A program made the translations under genes and the position numbers. Source: Streptomyces resistomycificus (GTDB lineage: Bacteria; Actinomycetota; Actinomycetes; Streptomycetales; Streptomycetaceae). From it: a DNA stretch of 64,000 nucleotides. The notes beneath the pieces were generated by a model. That model did not search any database and was not told the origin of the DNA. It saw only the letters and a list, made by a program, of their open reading frames with translations. Every line of letters begins with the position of its first letter. Within the stretch, counting starts at the first letter, position 1. The stretch is taken from positions 813,395 through 877,394 of the forward strand of contig NZ_KQ948988.1 of assembly GCF_001514265.1 (NCBI RefSeq), in the 5' to 3' direction. This document shows, one piece after another, positions 52,347 to 59,197 of the stretch.

Positions 52347-53023
52347 TCGAGGAACTGCTGCCCGCCACGGTGGTGACCGTGGAGGCGTACAGCCATGACG
52401 ACCTGGGCGACGCCCGCCTGTACCCCGAGGAGGAGGCCGTCGTGCGGCAGGCGGTGCCCAAGCGGCGCCGGGAGTTCGCCGCGGTGCGCGGCTGTGCCCG
52501 CCGCGCCATGGAGAAGCTCGGCGTGCCGCCGCAGCCCGTCCTGCCCGGCCAGCGCGGCGCGCCGCGCTGGCCCGCCGGCCTCGCCGGCAGCATGACCCAC
52601 TGCGACGGATACTGCGCCGCCGCCCTGGTACGCGCCACCGACCTGGCCTCCCTCGGCATCGACGCCGAACCCGACGGCCCCCTCCCGGACGGCGTCCTGT
52701 CCACGGTGTCGCTGCCCGCGGAACGGGACCGGCTGCTCCGGCTCGCCCAGGAGCATCCCGGCACACACTGGGACCGGCTCCTGTTCAGCGCCAAGGAGTC
52801 GGTCTACAAGGCGTGGTTCCCGCTCACCGGCCAGTGGCTGGACTTCAGCGAGGCCGACATCGACCTCTTCGTGGACCCGGGCGAGCAGCTGACCGGCACC
52901 CTGCGCGCCGAACTCCTCGTCCCGGGCCCCTTGGTGAACGGCCGCCGACTCGCCCACTTCGAGGGCCGCTGGACCACCCACCGGGGTCTGGTGGCAACAG
53001 CGGTCGCCGTACCGCACGTCTGA
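52343..53023 (+). CDS. 4'-phosphopantetheinyl transferase (Sfp/EntD type)
   Basis: The 226-residue protein moves phosphopantetheine from CoA to carrier-protein domains of polyketide or peptide synthases. Motifs are RRREFAAVRGCARRAM, SMTHCDGYCAAALV, LGIDAEPDGPLP (Mg-binding) and LLFSAKESVYKAWFPL (the KExxYK-type signature). The length is normal for the class. GTG 52343 overlaps the phosphoesterase stop by four bases. No carrier-protein synthase lies in the window, so it presumably serves pathways elsewhere. Confidence 0.92.
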   Translation: MIEELLPATVVTVEAYSHDDLGDARLYPEEEAVVRQAVPKRRREFAAVRGCARRAMEKLGVPPQPVLPGQRGAPRWPAGLAGSMTHCDGYCAAALVRATDLASLGIDAEPDGPLPDGVLSTVSLPAERDRLLRLAQEHPGTHWDRLLFSAKESVYKAWFPLTGQWLDFSEADIDLFVDPGEQLTGTLRAELLVPGPLVNGRRLAHFEGRWTTHRGLVATAVAVPHV

Positions 53024-53037
53024 CGCCCCGCGGGCGT
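53023..53037 (+). terminator. Small hairpin at the PPTase stop codon
   Basis: ACGCCC-CGC-GGGCGT forms a 6-bp stem beginning on the last base of the TGA. It is short but well placed. Confidence 0.4.
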
Positions 53038-53396
53038 GACGGCCGTCGCAGGGTCTCGCGCCGGGCGGCCGGTCGGCGGCTCGCGTGCCGCGGCCGCCTG
53101 ACTACGCGGGTGCGGTACGGCCACTTGGCGGCACGGTCGGCGGGCGGCGTGTGTGGCGCGGGTGCCTGACGGTCCGGCCGGCCGGGCGGCGTGGCTCGGC
53201 CGGCCGACGGTCCGGGTGCGGCTTTGCCGCCGGGCGGACTGCGGGGCAAGGCCGGCCGACACCCGTGCGCGGGTGGGTGCCTCACGTCCGGCGACTGTGC
53301 GCGGCTGCCTCGGGGGTGTGCGCGGTCGCGGCCGGGGAACGGGCCGCGCGGCACGGTCGGTCGGCGGCCGGGCCGCACGGTTTTCGCCTGTCCCGG
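53038..53396. other. Gene-free, very GC-rich stretch
   Basis: About 360 bases rich in CGGCCGG and GTGCGCGG words, with open frames on both strands but none with a ribosome site or recognisable protein. It looks like degenerate, slippage-prone DNA. I see no RNA gene or clear signal in it. Confidence 0.5.
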
Positions 53397-53636
53397 CTAC
53401 GCGTCCGGCGGGCACCAGGTGTGCAGGAGCCGGAAGAACGCCTCCTCGTTGCCCACCAGCCCTGCCCGGGCCAGGGCCTGTTCCGCCTCGGCGAGGACGG
53501 CGGGCGGGACGACGGGGGGTCGGGCGGCCTCCGACGGGCCGGGCGTCACGTCGAACGCCGCTCGCACGGTGTGCAGCAGCCGCAGATAGGCCTGGACGGC
53601 GGCGCGTTCCCGGTCGGTCAGTACGGCAGTGGGCAT
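53397..53636 (-). CDS. Small hypothetical protein (79 aa)
   Basis: The protein runs from MPTAVLTDRERAAVQAYLRL to LHTWCPPDA. It is predicted helical, with amphipathic stretches AVQAYLRLLHTVRAAF and LAEAEQALARAGLVGNEEAFFRLLHTW. ATG 53636 has GGGGAG about eight bases upstream, and codon third positions are GC-rich, so it is probably real. I recognise no family. It lies downstream of the ImmA/IrrE-HTH pair in the same direction, 209 bases away. Confidence 0.6.
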   Translation of the reverse strand: MPTAVLTDRERAAVQAYLRLLHTVRAAFDVTPGPSEAARPPVVPPAVLAEAEQALARAGLVGNEEAFFRLLHTWCPPDA

Positions 53637-53845
53637 CGGGCGGCTCTCCCCAAGTCGGCGTCGTCGGATGTCGTCCGGTCACGCCCCCACACGGCGGCGC
53701 ACGTCCAGCTTGCCGCCCACCACTGACAATCCGGCCCCGCTACGCCTCGGTTCGCCCGCTCAGCGGAGGAGCGAGGACGCGACACGCACTCCGACCGCAC
53801 GCTTCACACCGGGCTCGCCGCACCCCGTCGGCAGCCTCCAGGGCA

Positions 53846-54394
53846 TCAGCCCTGCGGCCCCAGATACCCCAGCGACGCCTCGATCCGGCCCGCCAGGTGA
53901 TCACGCTGCACCGGGCCCCGAAGTGACGGGCCGGCCAGCCAGGCACGGCACTTGCTGGCGAGGAGGAGGCCGAAGCGTTCGGCTTCCCTCTCGTCGGCCT
54001 GGTCGAAGCGGCTGCGGGCGGCGACCTTCAAGACCGTCGCCTGGAGGTCCGCGTCGTCGCACAGTAAGCGGGCGGCGACCGCCGCGCCTTCGACGTGGTG
54101 GCTGCAGTGACCGGCCTTCATGTGCCACAGCTCGTGCCCGAGGATCACCAACTGGTGTTCGGGAGCCGTGCGTTCCTCGATCACCACGAGGTCCTGGTCG
54201 GCCATGTCGAGCCACAGTCCGCTCGCCGTGCCGGGCGGGAACGCCGACATACGGAAGTGGACCGGGCGGCCACGTCGTCTGCTCATCGCGCCGCACAGGG
54301 CGCCGTACAGGTCCGAGGGCCGTGCCGGTGCGGGAAGGGTCAGCTCCGCGACCAGCTCGCCGCACAGGCGGCGCATTTCCTTACCGATGCCCAC
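53846..54394 (-). CDS. ImmA/IrrE-type zinc metallopeptidase-like protein with a TTA codon
   Basis: From GTG 54394 the protein has 182 residues and carries the HExxH zinc motif in VILGHELWHMKAGH (about residue 87), with a later acidic DEREAERFGLLLAS supplying a third ligand, as in ImmA/IrrE/COG2856 proteins. These often cleave or control a partner HTH repressor, and here an HTH gene ends 14 bases upstream in the same operon. A leucine is encoded by TTA at 54065-54067, so translation should need the bldA tRNA and be late. The GGGGGAG before the GTG is a usable ribosome site. Confidence 0.82.
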   Translation of the reverse strand: MGIGKEMRRLCGELVAELTLPAPARPSDLYGALCGAMSRRRGRPVHFRMSAFPPGTASGLWLDMADQDLVVIEERTAPEHQLVILGHELWHMKAGHCSHHVEGAAVAARLLCDDADLQATVLKVAARSRFDQADEREAERFGLLLASKCRAWLAGPSLRGPVQRDHLAGRIEASLGYLGPQG

Positions 54395-54408
54395 AGTTCT
54401 CCCCCGGA

Positions 54409-55065
54409 TCACGACTCGGGCCGCTTGACGCTCTCCAAGAGCATGTCCAGCCACTCCGCCACCTTGTCGCGGTGCTGGTCGGTGGGCAGCTGTGCGGCAC
54501 GCCAGGCGATCCCGCGGACGCCGTGGTCCTGCAACAGCCGCTCCAGCGGATCGTCGGCGACCGCGGCGGCCTCCCGCTCACGGTCCGCGAGCTTCTGCAG
54601 GAGCTCCTGCTCGGTGCGCTGCAGGGCGCCGGCCAGCGCCTCGGAGTCCTCCGCGGTGAGGAAGCCGGCGTGCACCCGGAAGAAACGCTGGATGGCGTCG
54701 CAGTGCTCCATGGTGGGACGCCGGTCGCCGTTGATGAGTGCCCCGGCCTGCTGCCGGGACATGCCGGCGCCGTCGGCGATCTCCTGCTGGGTGTACTTGC
54801 GCCCGTTCGGCTTGAGCCGGGTGCGGCGCAGCAGGTCCAGGCGCTGCAGGAACCGGGCCTGGACATCGGGCTCGCCCGCGGGGCGCCCGCTCAGCAGGGC
54901 CTTGACCACCGGTTCGGTCACTCCGGAGGCGACGGACAGGCGACCGGTGTGGAAGACCTCCGCGTGCGGCACGCCGAGCCGGTCCGTGAGCGCGGCGACA
55001 CGGGCGACGACGGCCTGCAGCACAGTCGACGCCACGTCGCCCGGAGCCTCGAAGCCTTCCGACAC
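54409..55065 (-). CDS. XRE-type helix-turn-helix regulator
   Basis: From GTG 55065 (AGGAG eight bases upstream) the protein has 218 residues. The helix-turn-helix is KYTQQEIADGAGMSRQQAGALINGDRRPTMEHCDAIQRFF, near residues 91-130. Flanking helices and a C-terminal acidic tail (DPLERLLQDHGVRGIAW) may bind a partner. It is co-directional with the ImmA/IrrE-like gene, the classic repressor/antirepressor-protease pairing. The perfect GCCACA-AC-TGTGGC repeat upstream is a candidate autoregulatory operator. Confidence 0.82.
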   Translation of the reverse strand: MSEGFEAPGDVASTVLQAVVARVAALTDRLGVPHAEVFHTGRLSVASGVTEPVVKALLSGRPAGEPDVQARFLQRLDLLRRTRLKPNGRKYTQQEIADGAGMSRQQAGALINGDRRPTMEHCDAIQRFFRVHAGFLTAEDSEALAGALQRTEQELLQKLADREREAAAVADDPLERLLQDHGVRGIAWRAAQLPTDQHRDKVAEWLDMLLESVKRPES

Positions 55066-55159
55066 CGACAGATCTCCTACGTTTCTCACTGGCTTCTCAC
55101 AAGCGGTTGCTTGAACTTCCCGGAGAGTAGCGGGTTGTTCGAACTCACATCCAGGTCTC

Positions 55160-55173
55160 GCCACAACTGTGGC
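55160..55173. promoter_or_regulatory. Inverted repeat upstream of the XRE gene
   Basis: GCCACA-AC-TGTGGC is a perfect 6-bp inverted repeat, 95 bases before the XRE start and 115 before the divergent MmyB-like gene. It is a plausible operator for the XRE protein. Confidence 0.45.
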
Positions 55174-55211
55174 CAATTTCAGCCGTCAACCGCCACGGAA
55201 TGCCACGATAG

Positions 55212-55241
55212 TTGACACGACTTGAGGATGGGCAGCAGGAT
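55212..55241 (+). promoter_or_regulatory. Promoter for the MmyB-like gene
   Basis: A consensus TTGACA (55212-55217) and CAGGAT (55236-55241) are 18 bases apart, with the latter one base off the Streptomyces -10 TAGGAT. This would give a leader of about 40 bases before ATG 55289. Confidence 0.55.
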
Positions 55242-55288
55242 CAGCAGCGCCGCGTGAAGGCCGCATAGGCAAGAGGGGTGACCTCCCG

Positions 55289-55960
55289 ATGGCATATCAG
55301 GCAGGTGGGCAGCGGTCGGTACCGCGGCCCGTCCCCGAGAGTCTTGAGGCCCAGGCATACCTCCAGGACTACACCACGCTCCTGGAGGCCGTCCCCTTTC
55401 CGTCCGTCGTCCTCGACCACGGCTGGGACGTCGTCCTGACCAACTCGGCCTTCGGCTCGCTCTTCCGTGGCGTGAGCCCCCACCCGACGGCGATGCCAGC
55501 CGACAACTTCCTGCGCTTCGTCCTCTTCCACCCGGACGCGAGCACGGTCCTCGGCGAGCACGAGTCGCGCTGGTGCCTGCCGATGCTCGCGCACTTCGCG
55601 GCCGCCGTGGAGCAGTACGGCCACGACCACGGCCTCCAGTCGATCCGCCGGGACATCGCCCAGGACCCGATCATGGAAGCCGCTTACCGGCAGGGCCTGC
55701 CGCACTGGATCCGGGCGGTCGGCGAGCAGGCCGTCGTGCAGGACGGTGCGGTCCGTCCGCTCAAGCATCCCGACCCGCGCTGGGGCGCCACCGACTGCCG
55801 GGTCGTCGACGAGACGCCCAGGACGCTGGCGGCCCTGGGGTACACCCGGCTGACGCTGGTACTGCGCTCGGCCCGCCGCCCGGTGCCACCGGCCCGACGC
55901 GCGGTGCGCCCCCGCCGTACGACGAGCCATCTCAGCGTGGTGCCCGCCCCCGAGGCCTGA
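55289..55960 (+). CDS. Free-standing MmyB-type ligand-binding domain protein
   Basis: The 223-residue protein matches the PAS-like ligand-binding domain usually found after an XRE helix-turn-helix in MmyB-type regulators. It contains YTTLLEAVPFPSVVLDHGWDVV, LTNSAFGSLFRGV, FLRFVLFHPDASTVLGE and LVHP-like RPLKHPDPRWGATDCRVV. Here no DNA-binding domain precedes it: ATG 55289 is the first start after its own promoter. The C-terminus is Arg/Pro-rich. It may act by pairing with the divergent XRE protein (inference). The upstream frame is closed. Confidence 0.78.
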   Translation: MAYQAGGQRSVPRPVPESLEAQAYLQDYTTLLEAVPFPSVVLDHGWDVVLTNSAFGSLFRGVSPHPTAMPADNFLRFVLFHPDASTVLGEHESRWCLPMLAHFAAAVEQYGHDHGLQSIRRDIAQDPIMEAAYRQGLPHWIRAVGEQAVVQDGAVRPLKHPDPRWGATDCRVVDETPRTLAALGYTRLTLVLRSARRPVPPARRAVRPRRTTSHLSVVPAPEA

Positions 55961-56001
55961 CAGGCACCGTCGGCGTTCAGGTCGTCGACGGCGCCTTGTC
56001 A

Positions 56002-56048
56002 GCGTGCCCCCGCGTGCCCCCGCGTGCCCCCGCGTGCCCCCGCGTGCC
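56002..56048 (+). repeat. Four tandem 10-base repeats plus partial copies
   Basis: GCGTGCCCCC starts at 56002, 56012, 56022 and 56032, followed by degenerate copies (GCGTGCCGCGTGTG). It lies in the 175-base gap between the MmyB-like gene and the hydroxyproline operon, 90 bases before the first start codon. Confidence 0.85.
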
Positions 56049-56114
56049 GCGTGTGTTTCCGCGTGTCCGCTTTCCCTCTGCGCGCAACTCCGTCGCGGCA
56101 TTCCCCGAGTGGGA

Positions 56115-56126
56115 GTCATGTGACAT
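56115..56126 (+). promoter_or_regulatory. GTGACAT site upstream of the hydroxyproline dehydrogenase operon
   Basis: GTCATGTGACAT contains the inverted pair GTCA/TGAC and the word GTGACAT found before two other genes of the cluster. It ends 9 bases before GTG 56136. CATAGT (56124-56129) could be the -10 of a leaderless message. It is a candidate operator for the GntR protein encoded at 61228. Confidence 0.5.
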
Positions 56127-56135
56127 AGTACTGGC

Positions 56136-57287
56136 GTGAGCGAGCGACTGACCTGCGATGTCGTGGTCGTCGGAGCCGGAATGGTGGGCGCCGCCTGCGC
56201 GTTGTACGCCACCCGGGCCGGCCTGGAGGTCGCCGTGGTGGACCGTGGCCCGGTGGCCGGCGGCACCACCGGCGGCGGCGAGGGCAACCTGCTGGTCAGC
56301 GACAAAGGGCCGGGCCCGGAGCTGGACCTCGCCCTGTTGTCCGGCCGGCTGTGGAGCGAACTCGCCGAGGAGTTCGGCGGATCCGTCGAGTACGAGGCCA
56401 AGGGCGGGGTCGTCGTCGCCACCTCGCCGGGCGGGCTCGCCGCGCTGGAGCGGTTCGCGGACGAGCAGCGCGCCGCCGGAGTGGTCACCGAGCCGGTCGA
56501 GGCCGACCGGCTGTACGACCTCGAACCCCACCTCGCCCCCGGACTGCCGGGCGCCGTCCACTACCCCCAGGACTGCCAGGTGATGCCCGCCCTGGCCGCC
56601 GCCCACCTGATCCGCGCCTCCGGCGCCCGCCTGCTCACCGGCCAGACCGTGACCGACGTGCTGCGCACCCCGGACGGAGCCGTGCGCGGGGTCCGTACCG
56701 ACCAGGGGGACATCCATGCCCCCGCCGTCGTGAACGCGGCCGGCACCTGGGGCTCCGAACTGGCCGCGCTCGCCGGTGTCGCCCTCCCCGTCCTGCCCCG
56801 CCGCGGCTTCGTGCTCGTCACCGAACCGCTCCCGCGCATGGTCCGCCACAAGGTGTACGCCGCCGACTACGTGGCCGACGTGGCCAGCGATTCGGCCGCC
56901 CTGCAGACCTCGCCGGTCGTCGAGGGCACGGCGGCCGGACCGATCCTGATCGGGGCCAGCCGGGAACGGGTCGGCTTCGACCGGACGTTCTCGCTGCCGG
57001 TCGTACGGGCCCTGGCGTCGGGCGCGACCCGGCTGTTCCCCTTCCTCGCCGACGTCCGGGCGACGCGCGCCTACCTCGGCTTCCGCCCCTACCTGCCCGA
57101 CCACCTGCCGGCCATCGGCCCCGATCCCCGGGTTCCCGGCCTGCACCACGCCTGCGGACACGAGGGCGCGGGCATCGGCCTGGCCACCGGCACCGGGCAG
57201 TTGATCGCCCAGGCGCTGACCGCGAGGACCCCCGACCTCGACCTGACACCGTTCCGGCCCGACCGCTTCACCGAGGAGGCCGCGTGA
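56136..57287 (+). CDS. FAD-dependent D-hydroxyproline dehydrogenase, DAO-fold subunit
   Basis: The 383-residue protein has the FAD motif VVVVGAGMVGAACALYATRAGLEV at the N-terminus, GGTTGGGEGNLLVSDKG, and the C-terminal GLHHACGHEGAGIGLATGTGQL typical of D-amino-acid-oxidase-fold dehydrogenases. With the 2Fe-2S protein and second flavoprotein encoded downstream, it forms a three-subunit enzyme like the cis-4-hydroxy-D-proline dehydrogenase of Pseudomonas. That enzyme oxidises cis-4-hydroxy-D-proline to pyrroline-4-hydroxy-2-carboxylate. The GTG start lacks a ribosome site. The stop overlaps the next GTG by four bases. Confidence 0.86.
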   Translation: MSERLTCDVVVVGAGMVGAACALYATRAGLEVAVVDRGPVAGGTTGGGEGNLLVSDKGPGPELDLALLSGRLWSELAEEFGGSVEYEAKGGVVVATSPGGLAALERFADEQRAAGVVTEPVEADRLYDLEPHLAPGLPGAVHYPQDCQVMPALAAAHLIRASGARLLTGQTVTDVLRTPDGAVRGVRTDQGDIHAPAVVNAAGTWGSELAALAGVALPVLPRRGFVLVTEPLPRMVRHKVYAADYVADVASDSAALQTSPVVEGTAAGPILIGASRERVGFDRTFSLPVVRALASGATRLFPFLADVRATRAYLGFRPYLPDHLPAIGPDPRVPGLHHACGHEGAGIGLATGTGQLIAQALTARTPDLDLTPFRPDRFTEEAA

Positions 57288-57586
57288 GCTCCCCCATGGA
57301 CCTGGCGGGGGCCCGGCCGGGCCCCTCCTTCACGGTCACCCTGGACGGCCGCGAGATCGAGGCGCTGCCAGGCCAGACGGTCGCCGCGGCCCTCTGGGCG
57401 GCCGGTGTCGTCTCCTGGCGCAGCACCCGTGGCGAGGGCCGCCCGCGCGGCGTCTTCTGCGGGATCGGCGTCTGCTTCGACTGCCTGGTGACCGTCAACG
57501 ACCGCCCGAACCGACGCGCCTGCCTGGTGCCCCTGAACCCGGGCGACGCCATCCGCACGCAGGAGGGGACCGGTCACGATGACTGA
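57284..57586 (+). CDS. 2Fe-2S ferredoxin-like subunit of D-hydroxyproline dehydrogenase
   Basis: The 100-residue protein has a plant-ferredoxin-like cluster CGIGVCFDC plus a fourth cysteine in NRRACLVPL. FTVTLDGREIEALPGQTVAAALWAAG is the usual beta-grasp start of the small subunit in heteromeric amine dehydrogenases. It carries electrons between the two flavoproteins. GTG 57284 overlaps the first subunit gene; ATG 57296 is an alternative. It overlaps the next gene by 8 bases. Confidence 0.87.
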   Translation: MSSPMDLAGARPGPSFTVTLDGREIEALPGQTVAAALWAAGVVSWRSTRGEGRPRGVFCGIGVCFDCLVTVNDRPNRRACLVPLNPGDAIRTQEGTGHDD

Positions 57587-59105
57587 ACCGGGCAGCCCAG
57601 GGGCTCTACCGCACCTCGCGGTGATCGGCGCGGGGCCGGCCGGACTCGCCGCGACCCTCGCCGCGGCGGCCCAGGGAGTGCACGTCACGCTGCTCGACGC
57701 GGCCGCGGAGGCCGGCGGGCAGTTCTACCGGCAGCCCGCCTCCGCGCTGCGCGCCCGTCGCCCGCGGGCACTGCACCACGAGTGGCGGACCTGGGAGCGA
57801 CTGCGGGACGGCCTGCGGGCCCACGTACGGGCGGGCACGGTACGGCATCTGTCGGACCATCACGTCTGGTTCGTCGAGCGGCACGAGAACGGACTCACGG
57901 TGCACGCACTGCTCGGCCCCGAGCAGGAGGAGCCGGCCGAGGTGCGCGCCGACGCCGTCCTCCTGGCCACCGGCGGCTACGAGAAGGTGCTGCCCTTCCC
58001 GGGCTGGACCCTGCCCGGTGTGGTCAGTGCGGGCGGCGCCCAGGCGATGCTCAAGGGGGGCCTCGTCGTGTCCGGCCGCACCGCCGTCGTCGCCGGCACC
58101 GGGCCCCTGCTGCTGCCCGTGGCGACCGGCCTGGCGGCGGCCGGGATGGAGGTGGCCGCGCTCGTCGAGTCCGCCGGTCCCCGCGCCTTCCTGCGACGGA
58201 CCCGGACCCTGGCCGCCCAGCCGGGCAAGATCGCCGAAGGCGCCCGGTACGCCGCCCGGCTGGCCCGGCATCGCGTACCGACCCTCGTCGGCCACACCGT
58301 GGTCGAGGCGCACGGCGCGGAACGCGGCGCGGCAGGCGGTGCGGCAGGCGGCACCGAGCCCGGCACCGAGCGCGGTATCGAACGCGGCACCGAGCCCGGC
58401 ACCGAGCGCGGTATCGAACGCGGCACCGAGCGGCTGGAGGCGGTCACCGTCGCCGCGCTCGACGCCGAAGGGCGGGTGCGGGCCGGCACCGAGCGCCGCA
58501 TCCCCTGCGACACCCTCGCCGTGGGCCACGGCATGCTGCCGCACACGGACCTCGCCGACACCCTCGGCTGCCGCCTGGAGGGGCCGCATGTCCGTGTCGA
58601 CGACGAACAGCGCACCGATGTCCCCGGCGTCTGGGCGGCGGGCGAGACCACCGGGATCGGCGGGTCGGACCTCTCCCTGGCCGAGGGCCACATCGCGGGG
58701 CGCTCCGTCGCGGCCCGCCTGCACGGCAGCGCACCCGACCCGCGGGCCTGGGCACGGGCGGCGCGGACCCGGACCCGGCTGCGGGCCTTCTTCGCCGCAC
58801 TGGACAGCGTGTACGCGCCGCCCGCGCACTGGAGCGAACAGGTCACCGACGACACCGTCGTCTGCCGCTGCGAGGAGGTGACCGGCGGCGCGATCCGACA
58901 AGCCGTCACGGAGCTCGGTGCCGGTGACCTGCGCACCGTGAAGCTGCTGACCCGGGCCGGGATGGGCTGGTGTCAGGGCCGGGTGTGCTCACCCGCGGTC
59001 GCGGGCCTGGCCGGGTGCGAACCCACGCCCGTCCGGCGGCCGTTCGCCCGCCCGGTGCCGCTGGGGGTGCTGGCCCGCGCCGGGGAGCGCGAGGAGGAGG
59101 ACTGA
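57579..59105 (+). CDS. Pyridine-nucleotide-disulfide-type flavoprotein subunit of D-hydroxyproline dehydrogenase
   Basis: The 508-residue protein has the FAD motif AVIGAGPAGLAATLAAAAQGV, the ATGGYEKVLPFPGWTLPGV block, a second dinucleotide motif AVVAGTGPLLLPVATGL, and PGVWAAGETTGIGG. The C-terminus carries CRCEEVTGG and GMGWCQGRVC, four cysteines of a BFD-like iron-sulfur site. It is the third component of the dehydrogenase. Residues of about 255-290 hold a Gly/Thr/Glu/Arg-rich repeat insert. The rest is collinear with the family. Confidence 0.87.
   Translation: MTEPGSPGALPHLAVIGAGPAGLAATLAAAAQGVHVTLLDAAAEAGGQFYRQPASALRARRPRALHHEWRTWERLRDGLRAHVRAGTVRHLSDHHVWFVERHENGLTVHALLGPEQEEPAEVRADAVLLATGGYEKVLPFPGWTLPGVVSAGGAQAMLKGGLVVSGRTAVVAGTGPLLLPVATGLAAAGMEVAALVESAGPRAFLRRTRTLAAQPGKIAEGARYAARLARHRVPTLVGHTVVEAHGAERGAAGGAAGGTEPGTERGIERGTEPGTERGIERGTERLEAVTVAALDAEGRVRAGTERRIPCDTLAVGHGMLPHTDLADTLGCRLEGPHVRVDDEQRTDVPGVWAAGETTGIGGSDLSLAEGHIAGRSVAARLHGSAPDPRAWARAARTRTRLRAFFAALDSVYAPPAHWSEQVTDDTVVCRCEEVTGGAIRQAVTELGAGDLRTVKLLTRAGMGWCQGRVCSPAVAGLAGCEPTPVRRPFARPVPLGVLARAGEREEED
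58350..58433 (+). repeat. Two 36-base in-frame repeats in the flavoprotein gene
   Basis: GTEPGTERGIER is encoded twice (58350-58385, 58386-58421) followed by GTER (58422-58433). It extends a loop after the second dinucleotide domain. The copies are nearly identical, indicating recent duplication. Confidence 0.9.
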
Positions 59106-59168
59106 GTCGGCACCCCGTAGTTCCGGCCGCTGTTCCGGCCGCTGTTCCAAACCCTGTCAGCCAATAAA

Positions 59169-59176
59169 ATGTCACA
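59169..59176 (-). promoter_or_regulatory. GTGACAT site (reverse) upstream of the deaminase gene
   Basis: ATGTCACA reads TGTGACAT on the other strand, the same word as before the dehydrogenase operon. It lies in an AT-rich patch 22 bases before the ATG 59198. The 92-base gap also has two GTTCCGGCCGCT copies. Confidence 0.5.
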
Positions 59177-59197
59177 CCCTATTGAGAGGGACCTCAG

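Noticed and set aside
53038..53396. Plus-strand frames at 53085-53726 and 53153-53926 as genes
   Set aside because: No ribosome site, composition dominated by Arg/Gly/Pro, and they run antisense over the better-supported 79-residue gene.
56002..56048. Short repeats considered as a CRISPR array
   Set aside because: Units are 10 bases and directly tandem with no spacers. The other repeat sets (20647, 22550, 48378, 58350) are likewise spacer-free.
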